Below, piece after piece: positions 1 through 14,045 of a DNA stretch of 64,000 bases. The notes below the pieces were generated by a model, which saw only the letters and a list, made by a program, of their open reading frames with translations, searched no databases and was not told where the DNA came from. The position numbers and the translations under genes are program-made. Origin of the DNA: Ulva prolifera (Eukaryota > Chlorophyta > Ulvophyceae > Ulvales > Ulvaceae); contig CM041200.1 in assembly GCA_023078555.1 (NCBI GenBank), positions 6,301,361 through 6,365,360 on the forward strand, given 5' to 3'. Positions within the stretch are counted from its first letter, which is position 1; the number at the start of each line of letters is the position of its first letter.

Positions 1-3000
1 CCTGCGCCGCTGCACGAGCGCCACTGACATGGATACTGCTGACCTGGCGGCAGAATTGGGTAACCGCCGCACGTGGGATCCTCATGAGCAGCCAGGATGG
101 CTCGCATTTGAGGTGCTGCAGGGGCTGGAGATCCGCCGGCGACAGGCCACAGTGGCGCAGCACATGCTGAAGCATCCTGGCGGGCCAGGGCTGGCTGAGG
201 AGGAGCGCGGGGCAATTCTGCAGCTCAACATGGGCGAGGGCAAGACACGGGTGATCCTGCCAATGCTAGTGCTGGCGCTGTGCGGCCGGGGGGAGGTCGT
301 GCGCATGAACTTCTTGCAGGAGCTGCTGCCCGAAGCCGTCGACTACCTGCACGCCTGCCTCACTGGTGTGCCTATCATATGCTCGCTGCTCAGGTGGCTG
401 CCGGTGGATCGTACATGTCAGTGCACAAGACTGTAGACTCACAATCTAGCTACAGTGTGCGCTATCATCATCGTGCCACAGCTCTTGTGGCACATCATAC
501 CAAGCTAACCAGCACAAATCTAGCTAACTTGAGTTTAAACGCATAGGCACCCTACTGCAAGTGAAGCTACTCCTTATGCCGTTCAGCCGCGACGTGGAGG
601 CGAATGTCCAAGAGCTGTCTGCGATGACATCTCAGCTGCGCTCTTGTGCAAGCATCCGAGCGTTCCTGTGCACCTCGAGGGAGTACCAGTTGTCCTTACA
701 GCTCAAGGCCCAGGTATTGCACTCCATCTTTGGACGTTGGAAGCTGCGACTCGGAATCAGCAGCGGGGCTTTTGCGCAAACGTTGCCGTAACTGCGTTTC
801 TCAACACGCATTGCGTTCCCCCGTCGCATACTTGAAGCTGTTCCAAATGCGAGTCTACGATTGCACTGCGAGCAATGGCGTCGATTCATGGATGCTGTGG
901 GTACGACGGCATGTGCATCGACACTTGCCAGGTCATGCGCCCAGCCACGCGCTGCTGCCTGATGCACGCAAAGCAGTGAACAAACCTGTTCTTCCGGTTT
1001 CGGTGTACGATCATGGAGTTGGAATAGTCGGTGTGGGCCAGTTTGGTCGGGAGATTCTTTCCCTGTTGACGCGAAACTTAACTGCCTTTCCGCAGTGGCC
1101 ACAGCTGTGCAGAGCCCGATCGCGCTCGCATCGACACTTGTATTCACATCCGCGCTGTTGCTGCAATGCAAGCGAGAGGACATGCTCCTTTCCCAATATG
1201 CCAATCGATGCTACTGATTTGTGTTGGTACGTCGGAAACTACGTGGGTCGAGCTTTCAAAATATGCAGCGCGAGACTAGTGGGGGTGAGACGTGTGCTTG
1301 CCTTAGTTGTCTAGCAAGCAACGATCGCATAACAATGAATTTGAAAGGAGCTAGATTGAAACAATGTGGTGCCTGTAGCGCGACACAGTATGCTGCGAAA
1401 CTGATTTTCTGTAGTTCAAACAGATCACATGGCGGGATGTTTCTAGGTGCACATCGGAATTGCTCGGATTGCATCACTGCACCACCCGACCTTCATGTCA
1501 GAGGCTCTCCATGGACACGATGGTATGCATGGCACCTGTGACTGGGTGGCGTCAATTGCCCCTCACTGTCCTGTATGTGCATGTGTGTTCAGAGCTGGCT
1601 CTCCCAGTACAGATATTTACCTAAAAATGCACTCATATATTCTGCCTGCTGCTTTCTTCAGCATACAAGCACACGCAGAGTGCCTGCGCCATTTTCGTAA
1701 CATGTTACCACACACCCGGGCAGGCAAATCCTGACAACCTGCACAACAGCCAGCATGAATCTGATCGCTGATGTCCATGCATCACCTCTGGTAATCCACA
1801 ATCCATCGCATGCTATTATCATGTTGATGGTGTCATGATTTTGAGCAGCATGGCACAGCAGCCAGCCACACAAGAACGCCGCAGCACCCTGCAGTGAAGT
1901 TGTGTGTATGCAAGCTACAAAGCGAAGCAAACAGCGGATGGCAGCCCTCGCTATGGGTCGCTTACGCTCGGCCTGGCCCGCACAGGCTAGATTGCGCAAT
2001 GTGCACAGGAACTCCATGATGGCGAGGACTTTGAGTCAGAACAACTCCTCCGAGATCTGATCTCTCTGCCAGCATTCGATGTGCTGGACGAATCTGATGA
2101 GCTGCTTGCTTCTAAATTCCAGCTCGTCTACGCTTGGGGCTCACAGGATCTCCTTCCTGCCATGCCCCAGCGAGTTGCTGTACTTCAGGCAGTGCTGCAA
2201 ACACTGCACCGCGAACCCAGTGTGAAGGCAATTCTGGCTGAAACCGCCATGGCACAGGTGCAGCAACACTATGGTCGTCATGGAGGCATGCCAGAAGTGA
2301 GGTTGCTGGCAGGTGTGGCATGCTCTTCTCTGGCCAGAGTCTTGTGTTTTTGCTGTTGTTACAGTTTCTGACCAGCCGAGGGCCAAGTGTATTTGCATGA
2401 TGCGTGTACGCAGGGAGGACGCTGGACAGCAAATGGCCTGATCTATCAGAAGCTATCTGCAACGCTCTACTCTCGAAGGAGCGGAAGGGGCATCGATCGC
2501 TGACATGGCTGCAATCATTGCCGGTTGATGATAAACCTCGATTGCTGGAATGCTGCACAAATCCTCTGAGCGATGCAAAAGAAGCCTTGCATCAGCTTGG
2601 CGTGGGGGAGAGGGAGCAGAGCCATGTGCTGATGCTACGAGGGCTGCTAGCATTCAAGCTGCTGTTGCATTGCCTACAGAAACGACATGACGTCGACTAT
2701 GGAATCACAGACAGGTGGACCCTGGTCCCTTTTGCCTTGCTGATGCAGCTACCGCGCCAATGTTCAATGCTGGTTCTCATCAAGAGGCACCTATGCAGGC
2801 AGGGCAAGCACAGAACGCACATGGCAGTGCCATATAGGGCCTGTGGAACTCCCGCTGCTCGATCAGAATTCAAGCATCCAGATATGAGCCTGTGTCTCAC
2901 GCAGCTGGCTTACATGTAGACAGGTCTTTCTCCGGGGCAGGTCCGGGAGAGCCTCGTGGCACTCTTCAGGATGCCGCTGCGTCGGAGAAGAGCCATATAC

Positions 3001-6000
3001 CAGTGCGGCCTTCCCCAAAATCTGCTGTCATGGCGGCATGATGTGCAGCAGCAGCTAAAAGTCACTGTGGCATGTGGTACTGTGAGAAAGCTGGAAGGGT
3101 TGAGTTGCGGGTTGTGCGTGGCAAGCGCTGTGTAGGCTCAACACCCACAGCTGGGTCACATGTATACATACCACCATGCACCGCCGCGGCGCGATCGAGC
3201 CAATCGGTGTGAGGAAGTGAAGTGGCCCAAGCAGTATGCGATTGTCTCGTTACTTTTCTGTGTTGTCAATTAGTGTGCCCCAGTGAGCGATATCTGCTAT
3301 GTGACCTGAATCAGCGCCTTCGTCGTAACACAAGCATGCACAGCTATGCACTCTTGCATCACACATCAGGCATGCAGGTTTGTGATATCCGTGTGATGTT
3401 CCATGCCTGCCGATGACGTTCCATGCGCCACTCAACCTCAGGCCTCGCATTGACATGATGTCTCAGCATGTGCAGGGCGTTCATTCTGAGAAGCCGCGAG
3501 AATATGACAAAGTTGGACGATAAGTTCAGGTCGATTTCGACCATCGACAAAGTGGACCTGGACAATGAGATGCAGTTGCAGGTGTGAATATTCAGATCCA
3601 TAACACAAGGTATACAAGTGGATGGATGGATCAGCTGGCATGAGCAAACATGCAAAGGAATTGAGAGCGAAACATGCACCGAATGGCCGCACTGCAGGTA
3701 TTGCACACACATCTGCGCTTCAACGTTCGAGTGATCGAGTTCTGGTTGGAGAACTTCATCTTTCCGCAAGAAGCAAAGCTCTTCCCCAAGAGCCTCCGCC
3801 GCACAGCCTGGCACATGGCACAGACAGCCTCCGGCAAGGCATGCTTACCCACTTTCTGCCCATCAATGATGTGCTCATCACCTTGCATTTGCACGATTGC
3901 ATGCTTGATAATGTGTCTTCAGAATCAGGTGCATCAGCCCGGCTGCACACATGTCTCCAGGTGGTTGGCTTCTCAGGCACAAATGACAACCGGTCGCTGC
4001 TGCCGCTTCAAGTGCGGGCCCAGGACACGGAGGACGACAGCATCAAGGGTACCAATGGCCGCATGGTGGATCTCCTCCTGCAGCCCGGCAAGTGCTCCTT
4101 CCACTGCCTCCCCTCGCCAGATGACGACAATTGCCAAACTGCTGTGCAAGTCCTGGATCTGGCATTGGAGCACGAAGCACATGCTCTGATAGACGCAGGC
4201 ACGTTCGATGCTACCATCGCGAGTCGCAATCCAGGCCTGGGAACTTGCATATGCTCATACATTTACCAGGTGGCATGTCTCCAGAGGAGTTGCGAATGTC
4301 AGATCCTGTGAGCAGCTGTGATGTGTACGGTGCTACTTACCTGGTAAGTGAGCCAGGGCGCACAGCCTACATTCCCATGGAGCCTCGGCAAGATGCGCAA
4401 ATGATTGCATTTCAGTGGTCACTGCCACAGCTCCATGTTCGGTCCAGTGCGGTGTGGGCGAGACTTGCCTCAGCTTGGACGTCTGACTCGACCTTTTCGT
4501 TTTGGCCTCACTGAAAGTGTCCTTCAGGTGCACAGCTGGCTGGCTTGAGTCAGCAGGTAGCGGCGCTGCACCTCATTGATGGCATGCAGAGGGGCGGAAG
4601 CTGTACCTCTGCAAGCCTGGGGGTCGTTTTCTTTGTCAGCGCCGGTACTAAGGGCGCAGATGCACGGCATCAGCTGCCAGAGGGCTGGGGTGTGATGGAC
4701 CGGCAGAAGCACTGCATGCCCAAGGCGAGGTCGCCAATCAAGGAGGCCGACGCCTTTGTCATCTTCGACGAGGCCCGCTGCCGGTATGCCGCATCTGGTC
4801 TGGCCGTTGTAGGCGTTAAAGAAGGATGTTTCTTCTCTGTTCTCATGAGTCTATGCCTGCTTGTGTCAGGACCTGTGGACAGTCAGTTGGAGCACATTGA
4901 GCAATGACATCGATCCATTGTATAGATGATGTGACTGCAGGGGGAGTGATATGAAGTTGAAGGCTGATGCTAAGGCAATTCTGACTCTGGGTCCTAAGAT
5001 GGGCCGCGACAAGTTCATGCAGGCAGCAGCAAGGCTGCGGCAGCTGGACAAGGGCCAAACCCTCGTCATCGCTGCCCCGGCAGACATCTGCACTGCAATT
5101 ACCGAGATTGCTGGAGTGCAAGAACAGGCCATACAGCCTCGGCACGTGCTTCAGTGGGTGTTGTGGAACACTGCCCAAGCAAATCGGTCGGTGCGGTCCC
5201 CCCGATGCTACTCTACAGCGGCAGCCTGTGGCTCGTTGATCAAGAGGGAAAAAGGCAAAACAAAACAAACAAAGTGTTCCCAAGTCTCGAGTGAGATCAG
5301 TCGCCTGCGGGGGGGGCAAGTTTCGAGTGTGATTGCATGCAGGCGTTTCCGGAGTTCCTAATGCAAGGCAAGCACTTTGCTTACAGCCTCCATGCACCCT
5401 TTTTCGCTGATGAGGACAGTAGCGCATTGGTCACATTGTATGGTGGCACGGCACACCCCCAGCCCCTGGACGACTGGATGCAGAAGGTGTGCCCCACGTG
5501 ATATGCTCCACCAGGCGAGAGCCGCAGCAGCAGAGCGCAGACTTATGCCAGCCGGGACGGCGCAACTACTAGGCATGTACTGCTTTGAAAACAACATAGC
5601 CATGGACTTCAGAATGAAGGCTCACTGAATGATTTAGACATGAAGGAGCCGACCATCATACAATGTCTTCGGCCCCACAGCTGCTACAGGCAATGGCAAG
5701 TGCAGAACATTGCACCAAGTTGTGGTCTCCGCATGATCAAATGCTGCTCCACCAGTAGATCCAAGGTCTACTCCTGTGCAGCCGCTGGTGAAGGACGGTG
5801 TGCCGTTGGAGGCCACCGGAGAGGGTGCTGCATGGCTCCAGAAGCTCCACAAACACGGAAGGCGCCTTGGTGAGGAGCTGGCTACAGGCGACAGCGCTGA
5901 CGCCGATGAGTGCGAGAGAGAGATCGAACAGGATGAGGAGATTGAGCAGGAAGTTGAGGCCGAGACAGAGGTACCCATGATGCAGGCCCGTGCTGAATCC

Positions 6001-6988
6001 GACTGGAAGTGCCCAGAACAAGCCATGAAGCTTACTTCCGCGTTTTCTCTTGCAGAGTCTCAGGGCATTCAGGTACGTGAGGCATACCCATGCGGTTACT
6101 TGTCGTGAGCGTTGAAACGAGAAAAGACAATGGTATTTGTGCCGCTAGCAGCTACCTTTCCCAATCGTGGCACCATGCACACTCTGTGCGTCCAGAGAGT
6201 GTGTTGAATGAGGACGCTGCCTGCAGGTTTGCAGTATTGGGGAGGCAATCAGGCTCCTGAGCAAGAGCAGCAGTGTCGCACATCGTGCAAAAATGACTGC
6301 GATGAGTCACCTCGGCTGGACACGCTATGCCCTGGTGACGCAGAACTTCATGTCCTCTGCTTTCCGCAGTCTCACGGCAAGCTCAACGGGCTATGCTGCG
6401 CATGTACGCAAGGCAGACAACATGCTGCTGTTCCAAGACGGCTCATTGCTGCTGATCTCTGAGAGGGAAGCTGAGATTGTCCTGAGGGCCGTATGCGAAA
6501 CGCCTGAGCTGTCAGCTTGCCTAGTAAATCTGGCAATGTGCCGGTGGACAGCTGCAAGCCCAAGCCAGGCCTGGGCCCATGTGCCCCTGGCTGTTGGACC
6601 CCTGCCCAGTGCATCACGGGTGCCGCCATCCTTCACATGTGCGATCATTTGTGCGCAACTGTTCAGTGGGGAGACGGAGTATTTGTGTGACACCACGGCC
6701 GCAGAGGCTGATGGGAACGGAGCGCGGCGGCGGACACTCATTGACGTAGTCATTGGGCAGGGAAGCTTAATATTTGGTACATGTTCCAGAGAGCGTGTAG
6801 ACGTAGTGGAGGAACTTGTCGCGGTCAGGGGCAGAGGTCACTGCTGGCCTGGCTCCGACCTGGAGACCATCTGTTCGGAGGAAATCACTCGCAGGGTTGT
6901 TCATAGATCAAGAGGATCTATGTTCAGAAAGATCCGCGGCGGGACAGTGGAGCAGCTCACCTCGTTTGGTTCCAGTGCCGTGGAGTGA
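1..6988 (+). CDS. DUF3638/DUF3645 giant protein, 3' part (5' end outside window)
   Basis: C-terminal part of a very large, poorly characterised eukaryotic protein family (DUF3638 then DUF3645); no reaction is established. Visible in order: LQLNMGEGKT P-loop-like motif (about 218-247), LLMPFSRDV (about 565-600), LDESDE (about 2080-2100), LRGLLAFKLLLHCL (about 2635-2685), MAVPYRACGTP (2821-2853), IEFWLENFIFP (about 3735-3770), GFSGTNDNRSLLPL (3967-4010), GWGVMDRQ and DAFVIFDEARCR (about 4685-4785), LTLGPKMGRDK..RLRQL (about 4983-5045), an acidic segment EIEQDEEIEQEVE (about 5920-5960), and a C-terminal RGRGHCWPGSDLE (about 6830-6865). At least ten introns, the largest about 710-1990. Two oddities: the first exon lies outside the window, and an in-frame TAG at 2917-2919 sits between conserved QLAYM and TGLSPGQ. 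It could be an expressed gene with a sequence error, or a decaying one. Family identity is firm; exon ends are approximate. Confidence 0.85.
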
Positions 6989-8324
6989 CCCGCGTCATCT
7001 TGCTTTCTGGGGCCTGTGCATCTGTGGGCGTGGGCACAGCGCCACTGCCACCAGGGCGCAGCTTCAGCATTGCACCCATATGCTTGCAAGCAGTGCTTAG
7101 GACATCATCGAGGCTGTGTGCAATGTGTTCGTTAGTACTTGCAGAGGCCGCACTTGATCGTGTCTATACCTTATTCCGAATCATGGCAGCCGGATGTTGG
7201 CAGATGGCATGGTTCCAATGTAGGCGGAGGCAGGGCCGCATTGTGCACTGCAAGGGTGCATGCGCAGACGCGACGAACACCGGAAGCATAATTCACTTAA
7301 ACATGACAGAACGGCGAGGCATGAAGACTGACAGGTCACACATGTGTTTGACATCATCGTCGCCAGCGTTGCCGCGGTGCACCCGCGTGGCAGCCCCCCC
7401 TCATCCCGAGCCGCGGACCCCGGGGCACTCCCCACCCCTGGTCCGTCATAGCACCCCAAAGATACTCTCTAGCCCTCCCTGACCCCACGGCGAACCACAA
7501 AATCCATCACTCGGGGCTGAGTGAGCGTCGCGTCAGGATCAGCCGGGGCCGCATGAGATGTTCACACATCACCCTGCAAACGCCCTCGGTGGAAGGTTGC
7601 ACCCCTCGGCCGCCTGCAAGCTGAGCATGTGCTGTACCCAGACGGCGATCCTGCGAAGATGCTTGCGGGCGGTGAGTTGCGCTTGTGTACGATGGTGTCT
7701 TGAAGACTCGGGGAAATGAGGCTGTGGGACTGGGACATCTGCATGATGTGTTGCTGCAATGAATGCCGTTTGACAGGTGCCAGCTAGGTGCAACCTAGGT
7801 ACCAGCTAATCTGACTGGCGTCGACGTCATTCTTGACCTGCGTGGGTTCTCCGGCTCCCTGTCCCGCATGGTGCCCAGCAAGTCCAAGTTGCCCGGTGAG
7901 GCTCAGGCACAGTGCACTAGTAGCACTACAACTAGCCTCTTTGTAGAAGTACGAGGCAATCCATTGACATCACTACACCACAAACATGGATCCATGCATG
8001 GTGGCGTAGATAACAAATCACTGATTTGAATTCAGCGCACAGCTGAACTGAATGGAGCATGCTCAACCGCGCAGCAGCTGATTTCCCCTCCTACAGCAAG
8101 CAGGAGGTGCGCCACCACATGCTGCAGCCATATAGCTCCATGCTACGCCGCCGCAGGGTCACAGCCCCCCGTTGCAGATCCATTATTGAGCATGCTAGAC
8201 ATAGACACAGAAACCCCTGTAGCGGAGCTGTCGCGCCGCTGCCTACATGCATGCTGTGCACACGGCGGCCCCCCCGGGGTCGCCAGCACGCCCAGCACAG
8301 CCTCACCCGCACACTAGTACTGTG

Positions 8325-8409
8325 TTGCGTTCGTGGGTGTCTGGGTGTTTGCTTCGTCTGCTTGCTTCTTTCGCGGTGCTGCCCACCTTGCTGCCTTTGT
8401 CCTTGTAAC
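8325..8409 (+). mobile_element. SINE-like short element, copy 1, with 14-bp TSD
   Basis: An 85-bp element ending CTTTGTCCTTGTAAC, flanked by perfect 14-bp direct repeats ACACTAGTACTGTG at 8311-8324 and 8410-8423. Its 3' end closely matches that of the LINE at 53 kb (GTCCTTTGTAAC), and the body contains GCGGTGCTGCC, shared with the copies near 14.0, 57.8 and 58.1 kb. There is no coding capacity and no poly(A) tail. The clean TSD and shared tail suggest LINE-mediated mobilisation. A short 5'-truncated LINE product is the alternative. Confidence 0.6.
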
Positions 8410-8773
8410 ACACTAGTACTGTGACATGGCATGTACATATAGACATGTCTATAGCTTCCTGGCCTAGCCGGAGTCCTGGGTACCCAGCCGTGACTGCCGC
8501 ACAATGCTCGAGCTCGGGCCTGGAGGGCCTAAGGAGGTGCACCTGCATATGTTCGTACATATATATGCATACACTGTCCATGGCTTCGCGCATCGGAGCC
8601 AGCTCAGCTGCAGGCTCCCGCATTTGCAAACGGTGCCGCTGCTGCGCATGCCGACAGATCTAGAATGCCCCAAGCACATCACCGGTGACCAAGCTATGAT
8701 GATTGCAGTCATCACTGCATGCTGGTGATGATGGAGGAGGTGCTGGAGAAGGCATTGATATCGATGCAGCTGT

Positions 8774-8826
8774 GCCGGCACCTTGACGGCACCCTGCCGG
8801 CACCCTGCCGGCCACCTGCCGGCCAA
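8774..8826. repeat. Short GCCGGCACCCT tandem repeat
   Basis: Four to five degenerate units of about 11 bp built on GCCGGCACC(CT). It lies in non-coding DNA upstream of PDH-A. Confidence 0.5.
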
Positions 8827-9074
8827 CTGCTTGAGCGCCGCGGCATAAGGACAACACTGCTATCTCCCGTACACCGCTACTATAGCCAGATGTCGAAACC
8901 GCGGTGCTGGTTCCATATGGTCAGTGCCGCCGACGTGCTATCCTTCAGAACAGACACATATCCAATCGCCGTCGTGAAGTGGCGTCGCACGCACTTCATA
9001 CGAAATTGAATCGCCAATGCCCTAGAGCTAAGTTTAAAGCCGGTACCGGGCTGCATTCGAAGTCGAGAGGAACA

Positions 9075-11110
<2,036 letters not shown>

Positions 11111-11789
11111 TTTGTGTCCTTGTGGACTCCGTCACTGCCAGACATGCCATGCGCTGTGTTCTTCAGGTGGTGTGATGTGCTAGTGCTACAAACACCCCAT
11201 CCGGCTCGATGAAGCATCACTCTCAGGAGTGAATTCTGTATTGTGATTTCTGCCAATGTCCTTGTGTCCACCGCTTATGCAGTGGACCTAGCAAGAGCTT
11301 ACTATATGTAGTATACTGCAGCAGGCAGATTGAGTAATGATTTATGATAAACTTTTTGATGTAGAATCTGGAGATCGAACTTAAGCAATTGTACCAGACG
11401 AAACGACGGTCAAGTCTCAAACTTCTTGTGGTACTTCTTATATGCATTTGCCAGCGCTGCTACCATATCATATCTCCACAATTCATTATCATCTTGCTTT
11501 GCATTACCGCAGGAATTTGCAGTTTCATACGAGATTCTGTGCATCAACCTGGAGGCCCCCACATGCTACCGTATGTGACAATTTGCCAGAGTTTATGCAT
11601 GATACCATACACATGTGCAATACCATAAAATGCAGGATCGCATTTTGTACAGGATGAACTAAAAATTATTGGGCTGATGTCCGCAGCACTCAAGATCATC
11701 GATACATCCATTTGACCGTTGAAGTTGATGCCAAATCATTGCCCACTTTCACACCACAGATGCATGATTTTATTTGAGTGCATCAATCA
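11111..11789. other. Intergenic, PDH-A 3' side
   Basis: AT-richer sequence with no supported exon. It corresponds to the 3' flank between the convergent PDH and SelO genes in copy B, but I see no clear counterpart of SelO exon 7 here. Confidence 0.55.
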
Positions 11790-12540
11790 AATATGTTGTT
11801 CATGAGATGCCAGATGCCTAATGCTAGTGCAGGCGATCACGACCTTGCCTGCAGCCACTCCAGACACCTCTGCCTGTCACCTTACCACTTTGCAGCTTTA
11901 TCTAATCTGACCAGCTCATCCGCCTTGTCATCCGTAGCGACCTCCTGGGGCATGGCCTGCATGTCTCACAGCATGTACTGCTGCTGCATCGAGACAAAGC
12001 TGTGTTGACTACCCCACAGCAGAGCACAGGCCTGGGGTGCAGACGGGGCCATGACTACAGTTCTGGGATGAAGCAGCTTTGCCAATGCGTGCTACATGGT
12101 GAAGGCGGTGAAATTCTTTCGCACCAATACAAGCGCAAAGCAGCAAGCACCGCACAGCAGGATCGGCACCTTCCACCACACACACGCGCTCACACACGCT
12201 CACGTTAACCTGGGCCGCATGCTGCAGCGGGGGCGTGTGTACTTGAGCTCAGCTGAGGGCACAGCGTCCAACAAGGGATGCCTGAACTGATCCTCAAGGA
12301 CATGACGTCATGTCGACAGCCATAGGGCTTGCTGGGGCCATCTGATGCAGCATCTGCAGCTGCCTCGGATTCATACGGGATCTGATCCATGCCCGCATTG
12401 ACTCTGGGCAGGCTGCAGCCGCTGGAATAGTGTTCAAAGATACCTCTTGCCGTGGCTGTCCTTTGGCCTGAGAAGATGGTGACTTGGGCACCAGTGAACG
12501 GCTGTGAAAGGTGACATGCATCTCCGGCGTCTGCTACACC
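11790..12540 (-). pseudogene. Selenoprotein O (SelO/YdiU) pseudogene fragment
   Basis: Two blocks match exons of the intact SelO gene at 23413-26710. Block 12294-12521 reads MHVTFHSRSLVP..RMNPRQLQMLHQMAPASPMAV, matching exon 5 ([33 protein letters not shown]). Block about 11790-11960 matches exon 6 in order and spacing at nucleotide level (for example GACCAGCTCATCCGCCTTG against GGCCAGCTCATCTGCCTTG) but its frame is disrupted. The N-terminal catalytic exons and the CSCSS terminus are absent. It sits tail-to-tail with PDH-A exactly as the intact gene does with PDH-B, so it is the decayed half of a segmental duplication. Confidence 0.85.
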
Positions 12541-12843
12541 TTGGCTGATGTTCGAGCAAGGCAGCCCGCCCATGACGGCCGATTATGATGTGAGCTCGTC
12601 GCGGCATGTGACATACATACAGCGTCCGGCGCGGATGCTCAACGAGACGTTCTGATTGGGCCGAGTCAAAGCAGCATTCTCCAACACTGCCCCTGAGTAG
12701 GCTTGAGGTGGGAACCTGCTGGATGCGCTGCATGTGCCGTGTGGGGCCGAGGCCGGGGCAACTCCGAGCTTGAGCACACGCACTTGGCGCTCCAGAGGCT
12801 GCAGCGGACGTAGTGCGGTGGGGGAGGCAGCGCTCTACAGGTC

Positions 12844-13434
12844 CTACCTCGTCTCGCGCCGGTTGCTGAGTCGGCAGCTAGGTCTGGCAGGCCACGTTGA
12901 AGGCTTCAGCTTCCTCTGAATGCACAATGCCCACGACCATGGCTGCAGCATCTGATGAAGGTGGCCGGTGCTTGCGCATTTGGTGGGTTCAGGCCCTGCT
13001 GCATGCGGCTCCTCATGCCACACACAGCTCTGGCACAATGAGCGCTTGGGTGGTAACAATCTGGGCATGTCAAAGGCGCCAAGGTTGCCATCCAGCATGA
13101 GCTGGCGGCCTTCATTGCCGCCAGCGATGATCTCTGGGGCCATACACTCAGTGGGACCATCTCACCCACCCTCTCAGCCAGCCCAAAGACACTGACCCTT
13201 GGCCAACCCTTGCTCATCAAGGATGGTGTTGGCGGGCTTGATGTCTCCATGAAACCATCTAGCTTTGTGCAGGTGGAGCAATGCGTTCGAGACACCAGCT
13301 GCGATGCGCCAGGCATTAAGCTTTGGGGTTTGGGGGGAAAGGGGCATCGCATGAAGCAGTGGTGACATGTGCCCACATCTGGGTGGGCAGTTCAGCGAGC
13401 CCCTTGGCTCACCATGGCCCATGGGGAGACTCAA
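12844..13434 (-). pseudogene. Protein kinase domain fragment, frameshifted
   Basis: Core kinase motifs occur in order but in three reading frames: HGDIKPANTILDEQG (about 13200-13260, catalytic loop with HGD instead of HRD), VFGLAERVGEMVPLSV (about 13140-13195, at the DFG position with V for the metal-binding D), then MAPEIIAGGNEG (about 13105-13143, activation-segment APE). The spacing leaves no room for ordinary introns, so at least two frameshifts are present. No glycine loop or VAIK lysine is visible upstream. Probably a dead serine/threonine kinase remnant. It abuts the SelO fragment and may mark the edge of the duplicated segment. Confidence 0.65.
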
Positions 13435-13835
13435 CAGTTGCTTTGGAGACCCGATGCTCTACGCCATCTGTCTGGTACAAACAAACATGTGCTACAGTGA
13501 GGGGATGTCGCTGCCATTCATGTAGTACATCTGCGCATGATGAAGCCCGGAGGTTGCCTCTAGAGCCTCACAAGTGTGGATCACAGTGGACACCACTTGC
13601 ATGAGGTCAAAGGCATGTGCCGGTGCAGTGCATGGGCTTCAGCGTCCAATGAATGCAGCCGATCAGTGTCCTCTGCCTGGAGGACATGCATGAATCCTGT
13701 GCAACAGTGCATCTGCGCCAGTACCCCACCACAATGGCTGTCCATATATCTACTAGATCTGTTAGGGAATGAAAGCGTCCGGTGAGATGCATAGTAAAGT
13801 AAAGTAAATCTAAATTTACCGAGCCGTATCCTATC

Positions 13836-13885
13836 GGACATTGACAACTCCGAGTTAACGGGACATTGACAACTCCGAGTTAACG
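13836..13885. repeat. Two perfect 25-bp tandem units
   Basis: The unit begins GGACATTGACAACTCC and ends GTTAACG. Two exact copies run head to tail, followed by a partial third (GGACC). The exact identity implies a recent local duplication. Confidence 0.9.
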
Positions 13886-13990
13886 GGACCACATATGCCG
13901 AAGGGGTAAACCACCTGGAAACCCCCCTCAGACGACCGTCACAAGTCATAGTCATAGTCACAAGAGTGGCAGGAGGTGAAAGTCTTTTGT

Positions 13991-14045
13991 GTTATGCAAG
14001 GACGCAGGCAACGAGGCAGGCAGCACCGCGGAAGCAGCAAGCACC
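13991..14045 (-). mobile_element. SINE-like short element, copy 2 (degenerate)
   Basis: Reverse orientation: starts GTTATGCAAGGAC and contains GGCAGCACCGCG and GCAGCAAGCA, aligning with the reverse complement of the copy at 8325-8409. No clear target-site duplication, so an older insertion. Confidence 0.45.

Larger units (their letters stand above)
6989..9074. other. Gene-poor interval between the DUF3638 gene and PDH-A
   Basis: About 2.1 kb with no exon I can relate to a protein family. Reading frames are short and compositionally unremarkable. It holds a SINE-like insertion with a perfect target-site duplication (8311-8423) and a short GCCGGCACC-type tandem repeat (8774-8826). The last few hundred bases should contain the PDH-A promoter, but I see no recognisable core element. 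Confidence 0.6.

Noticed and set aside
2917..2919. TAG reassigned to a sense codon, as in some ulvophyte algae
   Set aside because: CSN8 and PRA1 both end in TAG at the expected family length, and other genes end in TAA or TGA.
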